Shown: positions 15,674 through 23,911 of the stretch, piece after piece | Layout: the number at the start of each line of letters is the position of its first letter | Numbering within the stretch: position 1 is the first letter of the stretch | NCBI GenBank assembly: GCA_017513525.1 | Contig: JAFXFC010000049.1 | Coordinates: 1 to 64,000 of the forward strand | Direction of reading: 5' to 3' | DNA from: Clostridia bacterium | GTDB taxonomy: Bacteria > Bacillota > Clostridia > Oscillospirales > Acutalibacteraceae | Length of the DNA stretch: 64,000 nt | Notes under the pieces: generated by a model | The model's input: the letters and a program-made list of their open reading frames with translations, nothing else | The model's database searches: none | Told to the model about the DNA's origin: nothing | Program-made: the position numbers and the translations under genes

Positions 15674-18127
15674 TCATTCTGTATACAGTGTAACAGGACC
15701 GTACAGTCCGCCTGATACAAAGTCTTTTGCGAAAGCTTTCTCGCCTTCAAAATACGGGGATAATTCTTCAGCTTTCCACTTATCAAAATAATCGGTGTGA
15801 ATATACCAGTTAGCTGTAGTATTAGTCACAACTATTTTCAGTTTGTTCTTTTTATGAAGTACACCGGCAGGTATTTTTAATCTGTACGGTGGCATCAAAG
15901 CCGTTCCTAAAGATTGGTCGTTGAGAAAAACTAAAGCCGAGAAATGTACATCTCCGAGATCAATTTCTCCTTCTTTTCCGATTTTTTCATCGGGGAGTGA
16001 AAATGAAGTTTCATAAACACCGCTTCCTGAGTAAAAACTTCCAATCAGATATGCCCAATCACCAAGGCTTACGAGAATCGCTTTGTCAGAATGCTTTATG
16101 TTTTCAAAGCCGTTTTCATTGCAGATAAGTTCAAGTTCTTTTCGGAACAGAAAATCACCCGTAATATCGATTTTGTTTCTGAATTTCTTTTTATTTTTTG
16201 CACTCAGAGATTCGTCTGTCAGCAAAATCACAGCCGTTTCACCTACGGTAAGTGTAAGCTTCAGAATACCATTTTCAGTTTGAAAATGCTGAAGTGTACC
16301 ATTTATCAAATTAAGCAGATAGCCGCTTGACGAAGGCAGATGAACACGAAAATCAGCGTTTTCACCTGTTTCTCGGAACAAACAGAACAATTCTGCGTTT
16401 TCTGCTTTTCTGTGCATTGCACGTAAACCTGCTCCGTCAACCTGAATTACCGGTGAGAGATCTGAAAGACTGCATAAAACCCTGCCGCCGCCTTTGATAA
16501 AATCATCAAGCACCTTTTGGGTATCTTGCGGAATAAAGGCGCCTTCAGGAATGATAATGTTGCAGTACACCGCATCTCCAATGCGAATACAGCCATCCTT
16601 AGCTACTGCTGCCGCTTGTATAACATCATCGTCAACTATATCAAAATCCACCATCATGTCTTCAAGCGTTCTGCCAAGGGTATCAAATGCTTTTGCCATA
16701 ATATCGGCTTTTACACCGCCATAAAAATCGTGTACAGGATAATAAAGTCCCGTTTCGCAGACGCGTTCTCCGAGAGAGGATACATAAGACAAACGCTCCA
16801 TATATCGATTGAACTGATGAAGACCGCGGTAATACACCTGATTTTCCGTAAAAACAGGCAGTTCTTGTGCCAGATATGCATCTTTGCGACCAAGAGGAAA
16901 ATTAAACAGATTGAAGATGTTTATTCCTCGTACAGCCTGGTAGCCTACGGTATAGCGCATTATATCATAAGTAAGGCCGGGGCCTGCTACACCGAAGCTT
17001 TCACTCATTGCAAGCTTTGTGCCGTTCTGTCTGGCTGCAGATGAAGCGTATCTTGGGAAAAATCCGTTATAACCATTTAAATCGTTTTTGATTTTTACTT
17101 TATTTGCGGGGTAGAGCTGTCGCCAGATAACATCAATTCCCGGTATATCAAAACACCGAAGTGCACGCATAAGATTGAAGTTCCCGCCGCCACGGATACA
17201 GCCAAGTGGATCATGATCCTTATCAAGATGTCCTGTAAAAGCCATACCGTGATCGTTTGCCCACTTTTTACAGGGTAAAAGAAAATTATCACAGAACATT
17301 TTACTGCATAAATCGTACCAACGATGTAATATATGAGCATTTTCTTCCGTCACTTCGGCTCTTTGAGAAATCAGCGGCAGATACTGTATAATCGGCTCAC
17401 CGTATTTAGCTTCATATTGCTCGGCTAACTCACTATTAAAAGCTCGTGACGGTGCTTTTGGTTCATCAGTAAACACCGCCGTAACACATTTTCCGATTGC
17501 ATTTTGCAATGAGGATGCATATTTTTCGTGAGTAATTTTAATAAAATACTCTGTTACATCATAATTGAGTAAATCAGGATAGTCTGCATTTCCGCAGATT
17601 TCTTTTGTTGTAACATACTCTGTTACAACAGTATTCTCAGTAAATATGTACCCTTCTTCAATAATTTCCTTGTCATTCAAAAAAGCTGCAAAAACATCCG
17701 GTGTTGTTTTTTTATACATATCTCCTACAAAAAAAGAGCGTTCATAAGCTTTCAGTACCTGTCGGGCATATTCGGGATGATCCTCAAGAACTTTCCCGCA
17801 GGCACCGCCTGAAGGCCATCCACCTTCATCGTAGATCCAGCATTGCATTCCAAGGGATTTTCCCTTTTGTATGGCATAGGCACACAGTTCAAAATATTCA
17901 TTGGAGAGATAATCGGGCACAAGGTTTGTCGGCATAGAGTCCGGTCGGAAATTCTTCGGCTCGGGAAGAATATAAAATGCCCGTATGCCGAGACGGAGCA
18001 TCTCAGCAAGCTGAACATCTATAACTTCAGGAGTGCAGATGTCATTCCATACCCAGATATAGACAGGGGCATAGCAAACATCTGGAGATCGAAAAGTGTT
18101 TATATCAAATTTATCATTGCTTCTCAT
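15674..18127 (-). CDS. GH106-like glycoside hydrolase (probable alpha-L-rhamnosidase family)
   Basis: An 817-residue cytoplasmic enzyme with no signal peptide. The N-terminal half is a TIM-barrel-like domain with APVYIWVWND, MQCWIYDEGGWPSGG and later FTDEPKAPSR; the C-terminal domain (about 690-800) is a galactose-binding-like sandwich with YETSFSL, IDLGDVHFSALVFLN and MPPYRLKIP. That domain order and the YDE-x-WPSG motif fit GH106 alpha-L-rhamnosidases. The family is inferred by eye, and a related unclassified family is possible. The start at 18127 (ATG) is preferred to an upstream TTG. It follows an MFS permease by 20 bases, suggesting import and hydrolysis of a rhamnose-containing sugar. 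Confidence 0.65.
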   Translation of the reverse strand: MRSNDKFDINTFRSPDVCYAPVYIWVWNDICTPEVIDVQLAEMLRLGIRAFYILPEPKNFRPDSMPTNLVPDYLSNEYFELCAYAIQKGKSLGMQCWIYDEGGWPSGGACGKVLEDHPEYARQVLKAYERSFFVGDMYKKTTPDVFAAFLNDKEIIEEGYIFTENTVVTEYVTTKEICGNADYPDLLNYDVTEYFIKITHEKYASSLQNAIGKCVTAVFTDEPKAPSRAFNSELAEQYEAKYGEPIIQYLPLISQRAEVTEENAHILHRWYDLCSKMFCDNFLLPCKKWANDHGMAFTGHLDKDHDPLGCIRGGGNFNLMRALRCFDIPGIDVIWRQLYPANKVKIKNDLNGYNGFFPRYASSAARQNGTKLAMSESFGVAGPGLTYDIMRYTVGYQAVRGINIFNLFNFPLGRKDAYLAQELPVFTENQVYYRGLHQFNRYMERLSYVSSLGERVCETGLYYPVHDFYGGVKADIMAKAFDTLGRTLEDMMVDFDIVDDDVIQAAAVAKDGCIRIGDAVYCNIIIPEGAFIPQDTQKVLDDFIKGGGRVLCSLSDLSPVIQVDGAGLRAMHRKAENAELFCLFRETGENADFRVHLPSSSGYLLNLINGTLQHFQTENGILKLTLTVGETAVILLTDESLSAKNKKKFRNKIDITGDFLFRKELELICNENGFENIKHSDKAILVSLGDWAYLIGSFYSGSGVYETSFSLPDEKIGKEGEIDLGDVHFSALVFLNDQSLGTALMPPYRLKIPAGVLHKKNKLKIVVTNTTANWYIHTDYFDKWKAEELSPYFEGEKAFAKDFVSGGLYGPVTLYTE

Positions 18128-18147
18128 TATCAGACAATCCTTAGATA

Positions 18148-19326
18148 TCAAACATTTTTATTGTATTTATTTTGCTTTTTCAACCGGTTTATAAAGCACT
18201 TAAGAGTGATAACCATTATCACATAGAGTACAGCAATCACAACAGGATATACCCCTATGCCGAACAGTCTGCTTATAAGACTGACCATAGGAGGTGCCAG
18301 CATAACGCCGATATAAGCAAACGCAATCTGTGAACCCATAATCGATTGTGAAACTTCTTTACCGAAGTTGTGTGGTGTAATGTGTATCAGGTTTGGATAG
18401 ATAGAACCGTTACCCAATCCAACAAAGAACAAACCGACTACAGCAGCCGTACCGGGCAGAGGAAGAAGCAAAATTACGATGGCAGTAGCAAGAACAGCAG
18501 CGCCAATACCTATGCGCTTCCATGTGCTGATTTTATCAGAAAGCAAACCGGAAACAAAACGTCCGATAGACATTCCTGCATAATATATACTAAGAGCTAT
18601 AGCACCGTGTTCTGCCTCGAATCCTTTTTCTGCTACAAGATATGTACTGCCCCAAACACCGCAGGCATATTCAATAGCGTTTGTTGCAAGCATTATAATC
18701 CAAATCTGTCGCACTTCCGCTTTTTTTGCCATCTGTAAAAGAGTGAGGGTCACACCTTTTTCCTTTTCTGTTTGCTGGGCAGAGGCGATCTTTTTCCACT
18801 GGGGAAGGGATATAAGAAGCAGTAAAGTAATAAATGACTGCACATAAAAAGCATAGCGATAACCGCCACGCCAACCTACATCACTTAGAGCCTCTGACAT
18901 AAGATAAGGACTGAGGGTTACTCCCACACCGTAAAAACAATGCAGGAAATTCATATGGCTTGCTTTACAGTGAATCGCTACATAATTATTAAGTCCGGAA
19001 TCAATCGCACCGGCGCCAAGTCCGAGAAGAACAGCTAATGGTATCATAAACCAAAAAGACGGAGTCACAGAGAACCCGAGCAAAGCCGCCGCGGTTATAG
19101 CTGTACTGATAGCTGTAACTTTAGCCGTTCCCAATATATTGAGAATTCGCGCACTGAACATACTTGATAACACAGTGCAACCGGAAATCAGAAGGGTAAT
19201 AATACTCACTGATTCAACAGGAATGTCCATTTCCACATGAATAGCAGGCCACGCAGAGCCGATAAGAGAATCCGGCACACCAAGACCTATAAATGCAATA
19301 TATATCACAATTAATAAAAAAAACAT
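18148..19326 (-). CDS. MFS transporter, fucose permease-like
   Basis: A 392-residue major facilitator protein with twelve predicted spans. Recognisable parts are the first loop GLGVPDSLIGSAWPAIH, GLGAGAIDSGLNNYVA, NFLHCFYGVGVTLSP and SDKISTWKRIG. The spacing and the NFLHCFYGVG segment resemble the FucP-like sugar/proton symporter branch. The start at 19326 has GGAGG 6 bases upstream. It is the first gene of a two-gene operon with the GH106-like enzyme, so a deoxysugar or rhamnoside is a plausible cargo. An exporter role cannot be excluded. Confidence 0.75.
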   Translation of the reverse strand: MFFLLIVIYIAFIGLGVPDSLIGSAWPAIHVEMDIPVESVSIITLLISGCTVLSSMFSARILNILGTAKVTAISTAITAAALLGFSVTPSFWFMIPLAVLLGLGAGAIDSGLNNYVAIHCKASHMNFLHCFYGVGVTLSPYLMSEALSDVGWRGGYRYAFYVQSFITLLLLISLPQWKKIASAQQTEKEKGVTLTLLQMAKKAEVRQIWIIMLATNAIEYACGVWGSTYLVAEKGFEAEHGAIALSIYYAGMSIGRFVSGLLSDKISTWKRIGIGAAVLATAIVILLLPLPGTAAVVGLFFVGLGNGSIYPNLIHITPHNFGKEVSQSIMGSQIAFAYIGVMLAPPMVSLISRLFGIGVYPVVIAVLYVIMVITLKCFINRLKKQNKYNKNV

Positions 19327-19396
19327 AAATCCTCCGTACAATCTAACTAATCATGCTTTGAAAAATGAATTGATTATCCTACAAAATCCTGCAACA

Positions 19397-19425
19397 ATTA
19401 TATAACAATAATGAAAATATATCAA
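19397..19425 (-). promoter_or_regulatory. promoter of the MFS-glycosidase operon
   Basis: TTGATA (19420-19425), a 17-base spacer and a perfect TATAAT (19397-19402) on the minus strand, 71 bases before the MFS start; the long leader leaves room for a repressor site, but I see no clear operator. Confidence 0.65.
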
Positions 19426-19458
19426 TCATAGAAATAATAAATGGTCAACTAACTTTCA

Positions 19459-19528
19459 GAAATAAAAAAATCGAGTATTCACAGGATTAATGCCCTATGA
19501 ATACTCAATTTGGTACGGATGTTCATAA
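19459..19528 (-). terminator. orphan terminator hairpin with upstream ACCA motif
   Basis: This is the main feature of the 479-base gap 19327-19805. GAGTATTCA (19473-19481) pairs with TGAATACTC (19498-19505) and reads leftward into a run of seven T. It is a third copy of the tRNA-Leu terminator, but no tRNA precedes it. Directly upstream on the minus strand is a 20-base motif (19509-19528, ending GTACCAAA) repeated at 22033-22052. An open frame at 19495-19707 overlaps it but shows no convincing protein. Nothing else is seen in 19529-19729. Confidence 0.55.
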
Positions 19529-19729
19529 CACAAGTAGTTCTCCGGCGGTACATATTCTACCTTATTAATTACAACACATTTTCTTCTATACGAAGTCAGA
19601 TTTTTTATAATTATTTCCAAATAGATACAAGGAAGATTCAATTTATCTTGTTTTGTCACTAACAAGACAAATGATTTGCTTTTTGAACAGATTAGTCTCT
19701 TCAGCATTAATTTGATTGATATATTCTTC

Positions 19730-19758
19730 TTGAATTTTTTGCATTTTTTATTTATAAT
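19730..19758 (+). promoter_or_regulatory. promoter of the beta-helix protein gene
   Basis: TTGAAT (19730-19735), a 17-base spacer and a perfect TATAAT (19753-19758), 48 bases before the start codon; GAGG precedes the ATG. Confidence 0.7.
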
Positions 19759-19805
19759 AAAACTAACAGGCTTAAATATTTCAACTCGAAATGAGGTAAA
19801 AAGTT

Positions 19806-21938
19806 ATGACAAAAATTATGGCATTCTTTACGGCAATTATTACATGGCTTACTATGGTTTTCTGCCCCGCAGAACCTGTTGAGGGCGTTTTCACAGAGCC
19901 TGAAGTAACAGAAAAAGTTGCTTTTGACGAAGGTGAGTTCGTTATGGGTGAATTTGACATCATGGTTGCTCCCGACGGTGATGACCGCAATGAAGGTACA
20001 GTTAATGCACCTATTGCAACACTCGAAAAAGCAAAAGAGCTTGTAAAAACAATCGACACAGATAAAACCATTACAGTATGGTTTAGAGAAGGTACATATT
20101 TCATCGGAGACACAGTGAAATTCACTACCGAAGATAAGCAGAATGTACTTTACCGTTCCTATCCTGATGAAAAAGTTGAATTTACGGGTGCAAAGGCAAT
20201 TTCCGGCTGGAGCGAAACCACAATCAACGGTGTGAATGTTTTTGTTACAGATGTTGAAATAAATTCTGAGGAAGACTATTTTCGCTCACTTTTTAAGGGT
20301 AACAGAAGACTTTCACGCTCACAGTATCCTAAGAATGATGTTTTTAAAATTGCAGATCCTGCTATTGATGAAGGAATTCCGTCAGACTGGAATGTGGAAT
20401 TCTTCACACATTCTCTCGCTTTTTATGCTCACAAGGATAATGTTCTCAATTTTGCAAACATCGGTGATGTTGAAGTAATAGTTATGCATTACTGGTGTGA
20501 CGAGCACCTACCGTTACATTCTGTTGACGTTTCCACCGGCAGAATAGAAACAACAAAAACTACAGCAATGACACTCAGAGTTGATGACAACTATATTTTT
20601 GAAAATGTTAAGGAAGCCCTTTCGCTTCCCGGTGAATGGTATCTTGACAGAACCGAACAGAAACTATATTACATCCCCGAAGAGGGAGATACAACAGAAA
20701 ATACAGTACTTTATGCAGGTGTAACAGAGCAAATATTTACTTTCAATAATGCAGAAAATATCGCATTCCAGGGCATTGATTTCGTGAACACAGACTGGAA
20801 TCCCGTTGACGGTGCATTCTTCAGAGACATCTTTGACGAAACACATCCCTTGTATGGTAATATTGAATACGGCGGAGAGCATCCTCAGGCTGCATTTGAA
20901 GTACCTGCTGCAATTCTCATTTCTGCATCAGAGGGCATAAACTTCACGGACTGTTTCTTTGAAAACATTTCATACACAGCAGTGAAGTTCGAAAATGCAT
21001 CACAGAACTGTAACATTACAAGCAGTATGTTCAATGAAATTGGCGGTAATGCAATTTTCATCCACGGCGATTTTGTTGTTCCTGCATCTACAAAAAACAT
21101 CAATGTAAAAGACTGTCATATCAGTTACTACGGCAGAATTTTCAATAATGCAATCGGTATTCTCCTCACTCATGCAATTGATTGTGAACTTTCAAACAAT
21201 GAAATTCACGACGGCTGGTACACAGGTGTTTCAGTTGGTTGGAGCTGGGGTTATGCTGATAATTCTACAAACAATATCCGGATAAAAGATAACCTTATTT
21301 ACAACATCGGTAACGGCTGGCTTTCAGATATGGGTGGTATTTATACACTTGGTATTCAGCCCGACACAGTAATTTCAGGTAACATCATTTATAACGTAGG
21401 TTGCGATGAAGGTGCCTACGGTTACGGCGGTTGGGGTATCTACCTTGACGAAGGCTCAAGCTATATGACAGTTGAAAACAACCTTGTTTACGATTGTTCT
21501 TCACAGACATTCCATCAGCATTACGGTAAAGAAAACATTGTCAGAAACAATATCTTTGCATTCGGGGGTGAAGGTCAGTTCATTATAACAAGAAATGAGG
21601 ACCACAATTCACTTACACTTACAAATAACATTCTTGTCGGTGATAATACAGTTATGTACAAAGACTCAGTAAATAAAGATTGGTTTGTTGATGACAGCAA
21701 CCTCTACTGGGATTACACAAACGGCGGAAATGTGTATTCAGGCAAATCGATGAAGCTTACCGAAAGACATACACTTGTAATAATGACAACAAGAGGTTAC
21801 TATAACAATGCTGTTTTTGAAGATCCTATTTTCAAAGATGCTGCAAACAGAGATTTCACTCTTGCTCAAAACAGCCCTGCACTTAAAGCAGGTTTCGTGC
21901 CCTTCTCTTATGATGCAGGAACAATCACAAAATTCTGA
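19806..21938 (+). CDS. secreted right-handed parallel beta-helix protein
   Basis: A 710-residue protein with a hydrophobic N-terminus (about 3-20) ending near Cys/Pro-Ala, consistent with export. Residues about 50-130 hold the usual beta-helix entry, VAPDGDDRNEGT then APIATLEKAKELV and WFREGTYF. Repeated Asn-rich coils follow (for example NITSSMFNEIGGNAIF, NNEIHDGWYTGVSVGW and NLIYNIGNGW) through about residue 600. This architecture is shared by carbohydrate-acting hydrolases and lyases acting on plant or host glycans. No catalytic residues can be assigned with confidence, and no cell-wall sorting signal is present. It is monocistronic. Confidence 0.75.
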   Translation: MTKIMAFFTAIITWLTMVFCPAEPVEGVFTEPEVTEKVAFDEGEFVMGEFDIMVAPDGDDRNEGTVNAPIATLEKAKELVKTIDTDKTITVWFREGTYFIGDTVKFTTEDKQNVLYRSYPDEKVEFTGAKAISGWSETTINGVNVFVTDVEINSEEDYFRSLFKGNRRLSRSQYPKNDVFKIADPAIDEGIPSDWNVEFFTHSLAFYAHKDNVLNFANIGDVEVIVMHYWCDEHLPLHSVDVSTGRIETTKTTAMTLRVDDNYIFENVKEALSLPGEWYLDRTEQKLYYIPEEGDTTENTVLYAGVTEQIFTFNNAENIAFQGIDFVNTDWNPVDGAFFRDIFDETHPLYGNIEYGGEHPQAAFEVPAAILISASEGINFTDCFFENISYTAVKFENASQNCNITSSMFNEIGGNAIFIHGDFVVPASTKNINVKDCHISYYGRIFNNAIGILLTHAIDCELSNNEIHDGWYTGVSVGWSWGYADNSTNNIRIKDNLIYNIGNGWLSDMGGIYTLGIQPDTVISGNIIYNVGCDEGAYGYGGWGIYLDEGSSYMTVENNLVYDCSSQTFHQHYGKENIVRNNIFAFGGEGQFIITRNEDHNSLTLTNNILVGDNTVMYKDSVNKDWFVDDSNLYWDYTNGGNVYSGKSMKLTERHTLVIMTTRGYYNNAVFEDPIFKDAANRDFTLAQNSPALKAGFVPFSYDAGTITKF

Positions 21939-21955
21939 TAATTACCCACAAAACA

Positions 21956-21979
21956 GAGCCGTACATTTTCGTACGGCTC
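21956..21979. terminator. hairpin after the beta-helix gene
   Basis: GAGCCGTAC (21956-21964) pairs with GTACGGCTC (21971-21979) around ATTTTC. The tail is AAATTCTTG, so it is a weak terminator for the plus-strand gene. Confidence 0.55.
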
Positions 21980-22003
21980 AAATTCTTGTTATAGACAAAA
22001 TAA

Positions 22004-22052
22004 AAAAAGCAGATAGCCTAAACTACTTGCTTTTTGGTACGAGTGTTCATAA
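22004..22052 (-). terminator. terminator after the DUF5412 gene with upstream ACCA motif
   Basis: AAAAAGCA and TGCTTTTT arms (about 22004-22035) with inner TAG/CTA pairing read leftward into TTTTTTTATTTT. Just upstream on the minus strand is the 20-base motif 22033-22052, 18 of 20 identical to that at 19509-19528. Confidence 0.6.
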
Positions 22053-22086
22053 GGGATTATATTACAATTCTGTTCTATGGTGATGA

Positions 22087-22443
22087 TTAGTCATTTCTGT
22101 AATCATATGTATCTTTGGTTACATTCAATTCAATGCCATTTATTGTTACGGTGTCTTCGTTATTCCATTCAATTACAGCTTCGGTACAGTGATAATTCCA
22201 GTATATATTCTTTTCCTTTTCGGTTTCATTGTTTCTGACCGAACACAGCACGGTATAATCTGTTGTTGCACCGCCATTGTTCAAGTATGCAGAAACCGTA
22301 TATTTACCATCAGGCGAAACTACTTCATTTATCAATTCTTGTCCTTCTATTCTTTGAATGTCAAAAAAAGCCCAATGAATAGCATAAACTCCAATAGCAA
22401 TAACAATCATAATGGGGATAATAATTTTCAGAAATTTTTTCAA
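22087..22443 (-). CDS. DUF5412-family membrane-anchored protein
   Basis: A 118-residue protein with one N-terminal membrane span (about 5-25) and an extracellular beta-rich domain. The segment around SPDGKYTVSAYLNNGGATTDYTVL and NIYWNYHCTEAVIEW matches DUF5412, a family of unknown function common in Firmicutes. The AAGGA ribosome site lies 10 bases before a TTG at 22443 and touches a GTG at 22452; I chose the TTG, but the GTG is possible and would add three residues. It stands alone between a palindromic terminator (22501-22548) and its own terminator. Confidence 0.7.
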   Translation of the reverse strand: MKKFLKIIIPIMIVIAIGVYAIHWAFFDIQRIEGQELINEVVSPDGKYTVSAYLNNGGATTDYTVLCSVRNNETEKEKNIYWNYHCTEAVIEWNNEDTVTINGIELNVTKDTYDYRND

Positions 22444-22500
22444 TAAAATCACATCCTTAATATTGGTAATTGTATCATAACATAATCACCGTCAAAAAAC

Positions 22501-22548
22501 AACCCACTTGACATCTTTGCAGTAAAACTAAAAGTGTCATAGTGGGTT
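22501..22548 (-). terminator. long palindromic terminator-like element
   Basis: AACCCACT (22501-22508) pairs with AGTGGGTT (22541-22548), and inside this GACA pairs with TGTC. Reading leftward it ends in GTTTTTTG. It is the second hairpin after tRNA-Leu, so either a tandem terminator or the remnant end of a small transposable element. Confidence 0.5.
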
Positions 22549-22575
22549 ACATAATTTGATATAAAGAGAAAAATT

Positions 22576-22608
22576 GAGTATTCACAAAGGAATCCCTTAT
22601 GAATACTC
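22576..22608 (-). terminator. terminator of the second tRNA-Leu
   Basis: GAGTATTCA (22576-22584) / TGAATACTC (22600-22608) with inner AAGG/CCTT pairing, followed leftward by AATTTTTCTCTTT. It begins 4 bases after the tRNA CCA. Confidence 0.8.
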
Positions 22609-22612
22609 AATA

Positions 22613-22696
22613 TGGTGCGAGAGACGGGACTTGAACCCGTACGGGATTACCACACGCCCCTCAAACGTGCGCGTCTGCCGATTCCGCCACTCTCGC
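22613..22696 (-). tRNA. tRNA-Leu (anticodon GAG), second copy
   Basis: Identical over all 84 bases to the tRNA at 4995-5078, including the encoded CCA and anticodon loop TTGAGGG. Promoter and terminator are similar but not identical to those of the first copy, which points to an older duplication with the tRNA body kept uniform. Confidence 0.95.
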
Positions 22697-22716
22697 TGAT
22701 TTATGGAACGTGATGA

Positions 22717-22745
22717 ATTATATCAAAACATTCCATGTTTGTCAA
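22717..22745 (-). promoter_or_regulatory. promoter of the second tRNA-Leu
   Basis: Perfect TTGACA (22740-22745), a 17-base spacer and a perfect TATAAT (22717-22722) on the minus strand. It shares the word AAGCGTAAAA just upstream with the first tRNA locus. Confidence 0.85.
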
Positions 22746-22784
22746 GCGTAAAAATATGATTTTATAAAAAAATATTTTTTTATA

Positions 22785-23009
22785 TTAATCTGACGTTTTT
22801 TGTCCAAAAAGGCGCTGCTGCTTTTTATAAATTTGCTCTCTTCTTGCATTGGTTTCATCGGTTAAAAATATGAATTTATCACCGTCATACTGAAGTATAC
22901 TTCCTTCTCTTACATTTGCAGGCAGTTTTTCTATATCTATTATCACCTGCTCATTATTTTTTTCAAGAACAGCCTTTCCCTCTTCAATAGAATCTACTGT
23001 ATATTTCAT
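22785..23009 (-). CDS. DUF3006-family protein
   Basis: A 74-residue protein, MKYTVDSIEEGKAVLEKNN, with the small beta-barrel pattern of DUF3006 and a basic C-terminal helix (ARREQIYKKQQRLFG). DUF3006 proteins are regularly found next to ComEC-like metallo-beta-lactamase proteins, as here: the start codon overlaps the stop of that gene. Function unknown; a partner or regulator of the hydrolase is likely. GGAG lies 5 bases before the ATG. Confidence 0.75.
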   Translation of the reverse strand: MKYTVDSIEEGKAVLEKNNEQVIIDIEKLPANVREGSILQYDGDKFIFLTDETNARREQIYKKQQRLFGQKTSD

Positions 23010-23911
23010 TTTAACTCCTCCACAGAAAATGTTCTGCCGTCACCAAAACAAACTACCGTTCCGGAAAGATCGGTTCTGAGGTATTCTATCTCTTTATCTT
23101 CGAGCATTTCGAGAATTTCCTCATGGGGATGTCCGTAGCTGTTATTTGCACCGCAGGAAATAACGGCAAGTTCAGGTGATACAGAATCAATGAAAGCAGA
23201 GGAACTTGAAGTAGTGCTACCGTGATGAGCTACTTTTAAGATATCGGCATCTAAATTAAAGCCCTCATCGAGCATTTGCTTTTCTACAACCGTTGTTGAG
23301 TCCCCTGTAAACAGAACAGTGGTATCCTTATATGTTGCCGTAAAAACTATTGACATGTCGTTATAGTTTTCAGATTCAGTCATAGGAGCTAAAATATCAA
23401 TTTTCAGATCTCCAAAAGTGTAACTCTCACACGCATCCACAGCAACAGCCTCAGCACCTGAGTCATAAATGGCATCTATAAAGTTTTCATAAATATTTGT
23501 AGTAGGAATATTGAATTCACTGAAATATGTAGTAAACACCTTATCACAGGAAACAGTATTAAGAATCTGAGCTGCAGCTCCGATATGATCCGAATGAGGA
23601 TGTGTTGCAATATAACAATCTAACTTTTCAATTCCGAGTTCATCAAGATAATCCAAAACTTTTCCTGCATATTTTGCTTCTCCGCCGTCTATAAGAATAT
23701 TTACGCCGTTACATGATATCAGTTCACAATCCCCTTGATCTACATCAATAAAACTGACATAAAACGGATAATCAGAATAATTTTTATCGCTATTCTCAGA
23801 CTTCCCAGATGAATCGGGAAACAGGAAATTAGATAACACTGTTATTAGAATCAAAACCAAAACTGCAGGAGCACCAAGTACAAGTTTATTTTTTTGTTTT
23901 CTTTTTTTCAC
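23006..23911 (-). CDS. ComEC/Rec2-like metallo-beta-lactamase hydrolase, membrane-anchored
   Basis: A 301-residue protein with one N-terminal membrane anchor (about 10-30) and an outside metallo-beta-lactamase domain. The metal motif is THPHSDH (103-109), then LFTGDS for the bridging aspartate and VAHHGSTTSS with the last His. This is the ComEC C-terminal type, without the channel; free-standing forms may act on extracellular DNA or nucleotides. The start was set to GTG 23911, which has GAGG 8 bases upstream inside the end of ygiQ, in place of a TTG at 23932. The gene overlaps ygiQ by 26 bases and DUF3006 by 4. Confidence 0.8.
   Translation of the reverse strand: MKKRKQKNKLVLGAPAVLVLILITVLSNFLFPDSSGKSENSDKNYSDYPFYVSFIDVDQGDCELISCNGVNILIDGGEAKYAGKVLDYLDELGIEKLDCYIATHPHSDHIGAAAQILNTVSCDKVFTTYFSEFNIPTTNIYENFIDAIYDSGAEAVAVDACESYTFGDLKIDILAPMTESENYNDMSIVFTATYKDTTVLFTGDSTTVVEKQMLDEGFNLDADILKVAHHGSTTSSSSAFIDSVSPELAVISCGANNSYGHPHEEILEMLEDKEIEYLRTDLSGTVVCFGDGRTFSVEELK

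Noticed and set aside
19509..19600. Degenerate tRNA gene ending in GTACCA
   Set aside because: No T-arm, anticodon arm or acceptor partner can be folded from the adjoining bases; only the repeated 20-base word is reported.
19495..19707. 70-residue frame on the minus strand between the MFS and beta-helix genes
   Set aside because: It runs into a terminator copy, lacks a ribosome site and shows no domain; probably chance or an element remnant.
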